DNA of 64,000 bases from Pseudomonadota bacterium (GTDB lineage Bacteria > Pseudomonadota > Gammaproteobacteria > Xanthomonadales > SZUA-38). Each line of letters starts with the position of its first letter. Positions within the stretch are counted from its first letter, which is position 1. Positions 56,170 through 64,000 of the stretch are shown here, piece after piece. The stretch covers positions 1 through 64,000 of the forward strand of contig JBCCCR010000028.1 of assembly GCA_039033415.1 (NCBI GenBank), in the 5' to 3' direction. Below the pieces are notes generated by a model. The model searched no databases and was not told the DNA's origin. It saw only the letters and a list, made by a program, of their open reading frames with translations. The translations under genes and the position numbers were made by a program.

Positions 56170-56622
56170 TCAGCCGGCCGGCGCGGGCTCCGAAGCCCAG
56201 GGCCAGCGAGGCCGCATCTTCTTAAGGTCCGACTCCAGGGCCGCCAGTTCTGCTTCGAGCGGCGCAAGCTCCTGGAGCCCCTGAAGCTTGTCGAGCGGCT
56301 GAGCGAGGCGTTCCTCCAGCAGCTCAGTCAGCGCCAGCGCCGCAGGGTCGGGCGTTATGGGCGCCGACCGATCTGCCGGCAGGCGTTCACCGGAGAACCA
56401 GACCGCCACGATCAGCGAGGCGGTTAAGGCCCCACCCAGCATGGGAGCAGCAAGGGCAGGCCACCACCGGTGTCGATCGGCCGCAGGCTGCGCAGCCGGC
56501 GTTTCCCGCTGCGCGGCCGACACCGCCCGCATCACCGACTCGTGGAGCGCCGGCCCGACGGTATCAGATCGCCGCGCGGTCCGGAGGTGATCTTCAATCG
56601 TGTTCTCAAGGTGTCGGGTCAT
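56170..56622 (-). CDS. Probable anti-sigma factor (single-pass membrane protein)
   Basis: A 150-residue protein with a charged helical N-terminus (residues 1-45) and one transmembrane helix at about 55-77. A periplasmic tail follows, with the helical segment LTELLEERLAQPLDKLQGLQ and on. The size, topology and place directly after an ECF sigma gene fit an anti-sigma factor, although no zinc-finger (HxxxCxxC) motif is present. No family is recognised with certainty. It sits 49 bp after the sigma gene on the same strand. Confidence 0.6.
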   Translation of the reverse strand: MTRHLENTIEDHLRTARRSDTVGPALHESVMRAVSAAQRETPAAQPAADRHRWWPALAAPMLGGALTASLIVAVWFSGERLPADRSAPITPDPAALALTELLEERLAQPLDKLQGLQELAPLEAELAALESDLKKMRPRWPWASEPAPAG

Positions 56623-56671
56623 GAGTGGCCAACCGTTGTCCTGGGGCGTCTCGCAGTGGTGATCCGCGCGG

Positions 56672-57190
56672 TCATAGCACCGCCCGCTGGCCGTGCTGAT
56701 CGAGCAGCCGAGCCAGACGCTTACGCGCGCGGTGCAGCGTGACTTTCACCCAGCTTACCGGTTGCCCAAGGCAGGCCGCAATCTCCGCCAGCTTCCACTG
56801 CTCGTGGTAGTGCAGCCAGACCGTGGTAAAAGCCGTGCTGGACAGGTGCTGGCGGGCGAAGCCCCAGATATCCATTTCCAGGCTATCGGTGCTGCCGGGC
56901 GCCGTGAGCTCAACCTGATCCAGACTCACCTGCGCCGCTTGTTCGGTACCACCGTTGTCTCGCAGCCGCAGGCCGTGCCGCAGCGCAATTCGATAGAGCC
57001 ACGTACTGAAGCGCCAGCGAGCCCGGTAGCTGTCGCGGAAGCGCCAGGCGGCCGCAAAGGCCTCCTGCAGCACGTCCTGCGCGTCGGACGCATGCCCCAG
57101 GCGAGCGACGAGAAACCGGTAAAGCGGCGTTTCGTGACGCCTCACCAGTTCCTCGAAGGCCCGGTGGTCTCCCGCACAGGCGGCCTTCAT
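56672..57190 (-). CDS. ECF RNA polymerase sigma factor
   Basis: A 172-residue ECF sigma. Region 2 has the canonical acidic core (SDAQDVLQEAFAAAWRF), then WRFSTWLYRIALRHGLRLRD. Region 4 has VWLHYHEQWKLAEIAACLGQ with the helix-turn-helix PVSWVKVTLHRARKRLARLL. It differs in kind from the kinase-linked sigma at 46.9 kb. It is flanked upstream by a secreted protein gene (29 bp away) and downstream by the probable anti-sigma. Confidence 0.93.
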   Translation of the reverse strand: MKAACAGDHRAFEELVRRHETPLYRFLVARLGHASDAQDVLQEAFAAAWRFRDSYRARWRFSTWLYRIALRHGLRLRDNGGTEQAAQVSLDQVELTAPGSTDSLEMDIWGFARQHLSSTAFTTVWLHYHEQWKLAEIAACLGQPVSWVKVTLHRARKRLARLLDQHGQRAVL

Positions 57191-57219
57191 CAGATCGGTG
57201 TCGGTGGCCGGGGGGGTAG

Positions 57220-58167
57220 CTACAGCTCGTCCACCAGATCAGCCGCCAGCTCCGGCGGAATGGTCAGATCCAGCGTTACCTCGGGTCCGTCGCTGGTGAT
57301 CGACAGCAGGCTGATCAGCGTGTTGAAAGCCGGATCAGAGCCCGCGTCCAGCGCTTTGAGCGACACCAGCCCCTGAAGGATGTTGTGGACATAGGAGGCG
57401 GTCGCATCATCTCGCGCGAAGACCTTGGCGTAGACCGAGAGTCCAGCGGCGGATTCGGACACGACACCGCCCAGCTGATCGATGTTTTCCAGCAGCGAGG
57501 AATCAAACGGGCCAGCGCCGCTCATGCCGCCAGGATTCAGGCCACCCTGCACCAGCGCCTGGCTGGCCTTGAGCACGATCAGCGCGTCCCCAGTCGGCGG
57601 CTGGGTGCCCGAAAGCTGTGACCCGGCATCAATGAACTGCTGGAGCAAGTCCAGATCGCTGGTGACCAGCGTCTGCTCGGGGCCAAAGCTGAACAGCATG
57701 GTGTCGTTGACGTCGATCCGATGGCCGTCGCCGAAGTGTTTGCCGACCTGGTAGTAGCTCACGCCGGCGTAGTCCATCTCCAGCAGCTCACCGTGCTCGG
57801 TAATGAGCTCCAGCACCGAAAGCTGCGTGGTCTCGGTCAGGCCGTGCAGGACCACCGCAGCGGAGTCAGAAGGAATGGACGCACCAAAGGCAGTCACGCC
57901 GGTCAGCTCCTGACTGAGGTCCAGCCCAATTTCTTCCTCGATGTCGGAAAAGGCCTCGCCCAGACTCTCCTCATAAAAGGGCGAAAGCAGGTCGGACTGC
58001 CGCAGGCCCTGGACGTTTGCATGAACATACCACTGCGCGTTTTCCGGCAGATCGCCGGCGTCGAGCACCGGCTGGCCGCACGCAGCCCCCGGCGGCAGCA
58101 GGGCTGCGGCAAGCAGCGCCAGTAGAAAAAACCCGTGGCGATGACGAGTGAGTGTAGAAGGTGACAT
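57220..58167 (-). CDS. Secreted protein of unknown function
   Basis: A 315-residue exported protein. A signal peptide covers residues about 10-35 (FFLLALLAAALLPPGAACGQ), where an A-A-C could mark a lipoprotein site. The rest is beta-rich, with VLDAGDLPENAQWYVHANVQ, DGHRIDVNDTMLFSFGPEQT and a C-terminal VTLDLTIPPELAADLVDEL. I do not recognise a family. The ATG at 58167 has GGAG 6 nt upstream; a GTG at 58191 would add 8 residues. It heads the unit with the ECF sigma and anti-sigma genes. Confidence 0.75.
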   Translation of the reverse strand: MSPSTLTRHRHGFFLLALLAAALLPPGAACGQPVLDAGDLPENAQWYVHANVQGLRQSDLLSPFYEESLGEAFSDIEEEIGLDLSQELTGVTAFGASIPSDSAAVVLHGLTETTQLSVLELITEHGELLEMDYAGVSYYQVGKHFGDGHRIDVNDTMLFSFGPEQTLVTSDLDLLQQFIDAGSQLSGTQPPTGDALIVLKASQALVQGGLNPGGMSGAGPFDSSLLENIDQLGGVVSESAAGLSVYAKVFARDDATASYVHNILQGLVSLKALDAGSDPAFNTLISLLSITSDGPEVTLDLTIPPELAADLVDEL

Positions 58168-58198
58168 AGCAAGCTCCGTAGTCAGGTTCACAGGCTTA

Positions 58199-58224
58199 TA
58201 GCGCCATCACCGCAAAAAGGTTAC
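58199..58224 (-). promoter_or_regulatory. ECF-type promoter candidate
   Basis: Minus strand GTAACC (58219-58224), 16 nt, then GCTATAAG (from 58202). A GTAACC -35 with a 16-nt spacer is used by some ECF sigmas, such as Caulobacter SigF, so self-activation of this operon is plausible. The -10 differs from that sigma, so this is tentative. Confidence 0.4.
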
Positions 58225-58279
58225 ACCTCGTTCGGCACGACTGCTGTTACCGTGCTCGCCCCTGCCCGGGGAGGGCAGC

Positions 58280-61200
58280 CTACTGCGGTTGTCCTGAGGT
58301 GTCGCCGGAGCGCTCGCCGAGCTCCTGGTAGTAATCGCTGACGGCATCACGGTACTCGGGAGCCACCTGCCGGGGCACCATCGAACGCACCTGCTCCTCC
58401 CGGTTGGCGCGCACCGCGGTGCGTACGCCGATCTCCAGGTTCTCCGCCAGCCTCAGCAGCCGCGACAGCTCAGCGTCCAGGAGCGCGGTATCGCCGGTCA
58501 AAGACGCCAGATCGAACTCGCCCAGCAGCTCGCGCAGCTCCCGTAGCTCTTCTTCACTCACCCGACGTCCGGCCAGCGAGGGCAGCGCGTCTGAGAGTGA
58601 GTCGGCGACCCCATCAGCCCGGTCGTTGAGCATCTGCTGGGCCTCAGCCGGCTGCAGCGCCGCGCTGGCCCGTCGAGGCTGAAAGGTGGCTCCGGCGGGC
58701 GAACTGCCGGCTCCCGCGCCGTACGGATTGGACAATCCGCCGCGGGAGTCGGGCCCACCCGGCTGCCCGCCAGCGTCCGCGAGGCGGGTTTCTGCACCGC
58801 CGCGATCCCCGGCGGACTGGCCGGGACCCGGCTGCTCGCCGGGCTCGGACGACGCGGTATCGCCGAAGGCACCACGCCCCGGCTGCTGTCCCGGTTGCTC
58901 CCCGGATTGCTGTCCTGGCTGCTGTCCTGGCTGCTCGCCAGCCTGCTGACCGGGCGTCTGTCCAGTTTGCTGGCCGGGTTCCTGCCCGAGCGGTCCAGCA
59001 CCGGGTTCTGCGCTGCCTTCAGCCAGCGCCTGGAGATCGCGGCGAAGCTGACTCAGCTCTGCCAGCGCCTCGTCCAGCGCGCCACGACCCTGCGCCGCGG
59101 ATCGGCCGGCCCGACGGGCCGCGTCAGCGGCGTTATCGCGCAGGCTGCGCATGGCGTTGGTGACCAGATCTTCGGTTGAGACGATGTAGGCCGCGGCACC
59201 ATATTCGATGTATTCCGCGGCGACGCCCAGCCGGACGATGGCCTCCGACCGATCGAGCTCAGCGACCCCTTCCCGAAGCGCCTGGCTCCCTTCGGGCGAG
59301 GCCTCGTCAAACTGCTGCGCTGCCTCCAGCATGTCTTGCTGCAACGTCTGCAGGTCCTGCCCGAGACGCCGTTTTTGTGTGGCGAGCTCATATTCCTGCA
59401 TCGGCGTGAGCCCTGATTCCGGCCGGCCGTTGCTGGACAGTCGGTTGGGTTCATCACCCCGCTTCTCCATCGCCTCGCGCAGCGCCGTGTCTAGCGTCTC
59501 CGCCAGCTCACTTTGCTCATCCAGGAGCGCCTGCGCCTGATCGGTCAGACCGTCGAAGGTTTCTTCCATCGTCTGCGCCTGCCGCTGGAGCGCCTCGTCT
59601 CTGGCAGCCTGCAGCTGGGCCAGCGCCTGCCGCGCCGCCTCGACGTCGGACCCCGCAGCGCCGTTTTCCCCGCCGGCCGGCTGGCCGGCGGGCGCGCTGT
59701 TGTCGTTGCTTGCCTGCGCGGAATTTGACGCGTCTTCACCGCTTGACCCCTGGGGTTCCCCGCCCGGCGGCTGCCCTGAACGATTGAGCTCAGCCATCGC
59801 CTCAGCCGCCTGCTCGAGCCGCTCCTCCAGCGATGGCTCACCGGACTGCGGCATTTCACTGCTGGAGGACTGCTGCTGCGAGCCGCTGCTGCCGGACTGA
59901 GACTGAGACTGGGCCTGAGCCTGACTCTGGCTCTGACTCTGTCCGTCGCTGGGCCGGCCGCGCAGCTGCTCCAGCAGTTCTTCAACCTCGCGCTGCAGTC
60001 GCTCCTGCTGCCAGCGCTGGGCGGGCGTGGGACCGCCGGCGCTGTTCATCGCGTCAGCCAGCGCCTGCTGGCGCCGAGCCAGGTCCTCCAGCGCATCCAG
60101 CGTCTCGTCTTCGGACTGACCTGGCTGCTGAGGTGACGCCTGGCTGGCGGTCTCGTACTGGTTTTTCTCCAGGTCCAGCTCCAGCTCCATCATCTCCGCC
60201 AGATCACTGCCCGAGCCGGAGCCCTGAGCGTTGCTGCTGGTGGTGATCGCAATATCGGTGAACACCGATTCAGCGCGCAGCAGGTGCTGCAGCGCCTCTT
60301 GCTCTGGCGCCATGGCCAATTCAAACTCGCCGAGCCTCAGCTGCTCAATCGCTGGCTCCATGGCCACCACCGCGTCGTCGAGGTGGCCGATATACCGAGC
60401 GATGTCGTCATCAGCGGCGCTGAGCTGCCGAGCCCGGGCCCGCTCAGCAAGGCTGGTCGCCTGGGCGGCCAGCGTCGCCTGCAGGTCCGACAGCAGGCTG
60501 GCTTTGTCCGCCAGTGCGCCGGCGGGCGGATTGGAGGCGACCGGCGCGTCGCTGGCCGGCTCGGCGCCGTTGGCCTCGGCCAGGGTTTCCTCGTCACCGG
60601 CTGGCGTCTCGTCGTCCCCCAGATCTTTTTCCTGGCGACGCAGATTCCAGGTGGACAGGATGATCTCGCGCTGGCGCTGCGAAATCTCGTCCTGGTTGCC
60701 GGGACCGGACTGGCCGCCGGCCATCTGGGACTGGGAAACTCGCCGATCGAAGGGCTTGATGCTGACAAAAAACAGGTCGGACTCAGCCTCGCTCTCACGA
60801 TCGCGGGCGCTGGCGTAATACGAGACCACGTCCCCGGGACGCAGGTAGGCACCGTCAGCCAGCGTCTCAAGCATCAGCAGGTGGCTGCGCCGTGCCTTCT
60901 CGTCCGGACCGCTGGCCGATTCACCCGCTGGCGCGGCCGCAGGTTCGAGCAGCGGGTGCTCCGTGAACGGGCCACCGTTCACCGCAATGTGCAGCGTCAG
61001 GTCCTCAAGCCCAAAGTCGTCCTCCGCGGTCACGTTCAGCGGAATCTCTTCCAGCGCGTGAGCATCCAGATCGCGTGCCGGGCTGGCGAAACTCAAGGCC
61101 GGCGCCTGGTCTTCCAGCGCCCGGATCAGGAAATTTTCGGTCAGCCGGACCTGATCTCCGCCGACCACCGCCGCCAGGTAGTATTCCTCGTCCTCGGCAA

Positions 61201-62260
61201 CCGTTAGCGTCCCGCGGGCGACACTTCCGTCCAGCGTCATCGGGGTCGACGAGCCAGCCAGCACCACAGCGGCACCCGGCAGCGGCGCGTCGGTGGTCAC
61301 CTCAAGCGCCACCTCGGTTCCAGCGATGGCCTTGATATCGCCGCCGGGGCGGATGGTTTCAGACTCCCGGCGAGTCCACAGGGGATACCGATAGGTCATG
61401 GAGAAATCGGTGATTCGCGGTAGCGCAATCACTTCGGCGTTGAAGGTTGGACTGCGAACGCCGCCGGCCTGGACGTAATATTCCAGCGCCTCGCGCACCG
61501 CGGGAAACGTAAAGCCGAAGCGATCCGGCGACGATTCGCCGTCCGGACCCTCAGCGCCCGCAAGCTCCCGCATACCGGTCGACTGCCAGTCGCCACCGGC
61601 GCGCCGCGCGAAAACCTCCGCTGCGGCGGGCGAAAAGCCTTCCGCCTTCGCCTCAACCAGTAGACGACCGCCTCGTCGGACCAGCGTATCGCCCGGAGTG
61701 ACCACAATGGACTGTGGCGGCAGCAGATCGGGAATCAGCCAGCCACCCCAAAGGTGGCGCATGCCGTAGCCAAACAACCCGGCGCCGCCGGCGAGCAGCA
61801 CCAGCAGCCCCACCACGCAGAGTCCCGCCAGCGCCGCCGGCACGTTGAGCCGTTTGCTGCTGAGCAGCGCGTCGGGCGCGTGCTCGCGTGCGATGGTCAA
61901 AGCATCATCTGCCAGCAGCGGGCGCAGCGGATTGTCCGACGGGGTTCCGGCCCAGGTTTCCAGCCGGCCATCGAAAGGCGCACGCTCTTCGAGCGCTTTG
62001 GCCTGCTCGGCGCTATCGGGGGGCCGGCGCAGCGGCCGCCACAGGAGCACGTAGCCCAGCACCGCCAGCAGCAGCACGCCGCCGATGCGAAGCGCCCCCA
62101 CCTCCGCCTCCGGAAAGCCGTTGCGTACCAGCCAGAAAACCGCGAGCAGCGAGAAGCCTAAGGCCACAGCCGCCAGCACCGCCAGCCCGTCATTGCGCTG
62201 CCGGCGTCGCAGACGTTCGGCAAATTCCGTCACGTAGTGATTGAGTTTGCGCTGACTCAT
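58280..62260 (-). CDS. DUF4175-family large membrane protein
   Basis: A 1,326-residue protein. Three hydrophobic segments near residues 27-47, 58-76 and 134-160 anchor it. A long beta-rich region follows to about 500, then extended helical and coiled-coil stretches. Glutamine-, serine- and glycine-rich tracts appear at about 760-870 (SQSQSQAQAQSQSQSGSSGS) and again near 1,110-1,160 (repeats of the form GQQPGQQ and GEQPGQQ). This matches DUF4175 proteins that follow MoxR-DUF58-VWA genes. It overlaps the VWA gene by 4 bp (ATGA). Role unknown; it probably acts in envelope stress or complex assembly. Confidence 0.85.
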   Translation of the reverse strand: MSQRKLNHYVTEFAERLRRRQRNDGLAVLAAVALGFSLLAVFWLVRNGFPEAEVGALRIGGVLLLAVLGYVLLWRPLRRPPDSAEQAKALEERAPFDGRLETWAGTPSDNPLRPLLADDALTIAREHAPDALLSSKRLNVPAALAGLCVVGLLVLLAGGAGLFGYGMRHLWGGWLIPDLLPPQSIVVTPGDTLVRRGGRLLVEAKAEGFSPAAAEVFARRAGGDWQSTGMRELAGAEGPDGESSPDRFGFTFPAVREALEYYVQAGGVRSPTFNAEVIALPRITDFSMTYRYPLWTRRESETIRPGGDIKAIAGTEVALEVTTDAPLPGAAVVLAGSSTPMTLDGSVARGTLTVAEDEEYYLAAVVGGDQVRLTENFLIRALEDQAPALSFASPARDLDAHALEEIPLNVTAEDDFGLEDLTLHIAVNGGPFTEHPLLEPAAAPAGESASGPDEKARRSHLLMLETLADGAYLRPGDVVSYYASARDRESEAESDLFFVSIKPFDRRVSQSQMAGGQSGPGNQDEISQRQREIILSTWNLRRQEKDLGDDETPAGDEETLAEANGAEPASDAPVASNPPAGALADKASLLSDLQATLAAQATSLAERARARQLSAADDDIARYIGHLDDAVVAMEPAIEQLRLGEFELAMAPEQEALQHLLRAESVFTDIAITTSSNAQGSGSGSDLAEMMELELDLEKNQYETASQASPQQPGQSEDETLDALEDLARRQQALADAMNSAGGPTPAQRWQQERLQREVEELLEQLRGRPSDGQSQSQSQAQAQSQSQSGSSGSQQQSSSSEMPQSGEPSLEERLEQAAEAMAELNRSGQPPGGEPQGSSGEDASNSAQASNDNSAPAGQPAGGENGAAGSDVEAARQALAQLQAARDEALQRQAQTMEETFDGLTDQAQALLDEQSELAETLDTALREAMEKRGDEPNRLSSNGRPESGLTPMQEYELATQKRRLGQDLQTLQQDMLEAAQQFDEASPEGSQALREGVAELDRSEAIVRLGVAAEYIEYGAAAYIVSTEDLVTNAMRSLRDNAADAARRAGRSAAQGRGALDEALAELSQLRRDLQALAEGSAEPGAGPLGQEPGQQTGQTPGQQAGEQPGQQPGQQSGEQPGQQPGRGAFGDTASSEPGEQPGPGQSAGDRGGAETRLADAGGQPGGPDSRGGLSNPYGAGAGSSPAGATFQPRRASAALQPAEAQQMLNDRADGVADSLSDALPSLAGRRVSEEELRELRELLGEFDLASLTGDTALLDAELSRLLRLAENLEIGVRTAVRANREEQVRSMVPRQVAPEYRDAVSDYYQELGERSGDTSGQPQ

Positions 62261-64000
62261 GCCGGTTTCCTCATGGTGTAGTTACCCAGCAGCGATTCGG
62301 CCAGCACCAGCGCCGCCAGGGCGCAGAGCAGCCAGATCGCCAGCCGGTTGTCGTTCGGTTCGTCGCTCACCGCGTCGACCGGCTGCGCGCTGCGCAGACT
62401 GCGTTGGGTCAACGCATCGCGCCAGCGGCTGATCGTCGCCTCGTCCAGAGCGACCAGATCCGATTCCCGCGGGTCGACGTTAACGGCGATGTGTCTGACC
62501 GTGCCGTCACTTCCGTGCAAGGCGTAAAAGCCGGTCTGGTCCAGCCGCACGCCCGACCTGTCCAGGCGCTGACCAAACAGATCCCCGGCTGCGCTCGGCG
62601 CGACCAGCTCGTAGCTGACGCCTTCGCGCTCGGGCAACGTGAGCAGCGTGCCAGCAACCCGTTGCCGCTCCAGCGTCCGGTGACCTGCCAGATAGTCTGC
62701 AACAACCCCGACAAACGGCACAAACGACGCCTTGGTCGGCCAGTCGTTGAAGCGACGATCGAAGCCGCCGTTTACCAGCAGCACGAGCCCGTCGCCCAGG
62801 CGATGCTCCAGCACCAGCGGCGGTCCACCCGCCAGCCAGAGTAACGGCTGATCGTCCTCCAGCGATTCCAGCGGCAGAAGCTGGCTCACCTGGATGTCGC
62901 GAAACGACAGCCGGCGATCAATCAGCGGGTGCCCCACGGCCACGCCGGTGACCGCTTGTGGATTCGCCGGGCCCTGGTCATCCGCAAGGGCCAGGTCGGT
63001 ATCCGCGAGCTCGTGACCGGTCAGAGGCAGCCGGCGCAGGCCCTGCGACGCAGCAGCCGCCCCGGCCAACACGCGGCCGCCGCTTCGCACCCACGACTCC
63101 AGGGCCCGGCCCAGCCCGCTGGAGACACTGCCGAGATCCTCGATGACCAGCCACCGGTGTCTGCTGAGTCGCCGAGCGTCAAACTCAGCTGACGCTACCG
63201 GGGTGAGCTCCGCTCGCGTGCTGACAGCTGTGAGCGCTGCGCTCAGGTAGGGATTGGCCTCCTCAGCACCTGACGCGGGTCCGGCTGACAGCAGCGGAAC
63301 CTGTTCCTTTGGCGACCGGTCCACCAGCAGGTGGAACTGGTTGTCCATCGTCGTTGCGCCGTCGTCCAGGGAGAGTTTGATCAGGTTTTCCTGCGGCAGC
63401 AGGTCAAGCTCGGCACGAAGCAGGCCGCTGGTCGGATCTGACGTCACCCGCAGTGGCGGCTCGTCACCCACCTGAACGAGCACCTCACCGAAGCCGTCTC
63501 CCCCCACCAGCTGCGCCGTCAGCACCTCTTCGGAAACGTTGGCAGCGCTGATCCAGGTATTGTCGGTCGCGCCGACCACCGGGTGCAGCTGAAGCTGATA
63601 GGGCGCCCGGGGCACCAGTAGAGAAAACTGTGACGGTAGCGCACTCGCCTGAAAATCGCTGACCAGATGCACCACCGCGTCCGCCGCGCTTCGGTCCAGA
63701 AAGTCGCCGAGCGAGCTGACCACCTCACCAAGATCCAGGCGGCCGGCCCCGGGCTCAAGTCGGCCAGCAGCGCCGACCAGGGCGCCGCGCGCCTGACCGA
63801 GTGGCACAGTCACCTGCAGCCCCCCCTGCGCTGCCAGGAGACCCACCGGCTGGTCGTCAGGAATGGAGGCCAGCACGCGCTCGATCGTCTCCGAAATCGC
63901 GTCGTCTAAAGCCGGTCGCTGCATGGACGCGCTCAGATCCAGCACAACCCAATGGATGGTCTCGTCTTCCCCCGCCCCGGCGCCGGCCCTTAGCTGGGGC
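62257..64000 (-). CDS. VWA-domain (BatA-like) protein, 5' end outside window
   Basis: At least 580 residues, the frame continuing without interruption to the window edge. The first complete portion contains the MIDAS motif DLSAS in VVLDLSASMQRP, then VHLVSDFQASALP. Beta-rich domains follow, and a C-terminal transmembrane helix (LAIWLLCALAALVLAESLLG) ends in a short basic tail. It resembles the membrane VWA protein of MoxR-linked clusters, which works with the downstream DUF4175 protein. The N-terminal membrane part lies to the right of the window. Confidence 0.85.
   Translation of the reverse strand, partial: PQLRAGAGAGEDETIHWVVLDLSASMQRPALDDAISETIERVLASIPDDQPVGLLAAQGGLQVTVPLGQARGALVGAAGRLEPGAGRLDLGEVVSSLGDFLDRSAADAVVHLVSDFQASALPSQFSLLVPRAPYQLQLHPVVGATDNTWISAANVSEEVLTAQLVGGDGFGEVLVQVGDEPPLRVTSDPTSGLLRAELDLLPQENLIKLSLDDGATTMDNQFHLLVDRSPKEQVPLLSAGPASGAEEANPYLSAALTAVSTRAELTPVASAEFDARRLSRHRWLVIEDLGSVSSGLGRALESWVRSGGRVLAGAAAASQGLRRLPLTGHELADTDLALADDQGPANPQAVTGVAVGHPLIDRRLSFRDIQVSQLLPLESLEDDQPLLWLAGGPPLVLEHRLGDGLVLLVNGGFDRRFNDWPTKASFVPFVGVVADYLAGHRTLERQRVAGTLLTLPEREGVSYELVAPSAAGDLFGQRLDRSGVRLDQTGFYALHGSDGTVRHIAVNVDPRESDLVALDEATISRWRDALTQRSLRSAQPVDAVSDEPNDNRLAIWLLCALAALVLAESLLGNYTMRKPA

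Noticed and set aside
58700-60000. Tandem repeat array or CRISPR-like pattern
   Set aside because: The repeats are in-frame low-complexity codons of the DUF4175 gene, irregular in length and without spacers.

Overview
The window is a 64 kb, GC-rich piece of a gammaproteobacterial chromosome. A partial 16S rRNA gene opens it, on the minus strand. The arginine genes are of the kind described in Xanthomonas and relatives: N-acetylornithine carbamoyltransferase in place of ordinary OTCase, and an acetylglutamate kinase fused to a GNAT acetyltransferase. With the DUF6776-bactofilin-erpA module and an ECF sigma/Ser-Thr kinase pair, this suggests a Lysobacterales/Xanthomonadales-like organism. That placement rests on gene content only. 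I see no mobile element, CRISPR array or phage; this is ordinary core chromosome with several dense regulatory devices.

Region 1 (1-8,080): 5' part of 16S with two tandem strong promoters and a boxA, then a six-gene arginine operon argF'-argG-argE-argAB-argC-argH, all minus strand and mostly overlapping. Between the upstream lhr helicase gene and argF' lies what looks like a complete ribosome-mediated attenuator. It has a 32-codon leader peptide with five consecutive arginine codons plus two more, a pause hairpin that includes those codons, an antiterminator and a terminator with nine U. I consider this the main discovery in the window.

Region 2 (8,041-24,014): housekeeping genes. These are the lhr helicase, a GNAT enzyme, an MTH1-like Nudix hydrolase, tyrS, a glycine cleavage cluster (gcvT, gcvH and gcvPA, but no gcvPB), an HDAC-family deacylase, a cobalamin adenosyltransferase, ampE, nudC, erpA, a bactofilin, a DUF6776 protein and hemJ.

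Region 3 (24,094-36,007): signalling and iron. A receiver/degenerate GGDEF-EAL protein is followed by a membrane hybrid histidine kinase ending in an Hpt domain. Then come bacterioferritin and its ferredoxin (with a Fur-box-like promoter), rppH, a DUF1631 protein, a PilZ protein and pepQ.

Region 4 (36,021-51,959): two secreted peptidases behind sufT, a repeat-rich DUF4097-like exported protein, a YeiH-type transporter, a secreted beta-propeller-like protein divergent from an overlapping Ser/Thr kinase-ECF sigma pair, a cNMP-binding/thioredoxin-reductase-like protein lacking the redox CxxC, a TonB-dependent receptor and a MAPEG protein.

Region 5 (52,064-56,108): a thiamine salvage operon. A TPP riboswitch precedes a TonB receptor, a YkoF-like thiamine-binding protein, a PnuC/PnuT transporter and an APH-fold kinase that is probably a thiamine kinase.

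Region 6 (56,170-64,000): a secreted protein with an ECF sigma and a probable anti-sigma, then a very large DUF4175-type membrane protein with glutamine-rich tracts and the 3' part of a VWA-domain protein, which runs off the right edge.
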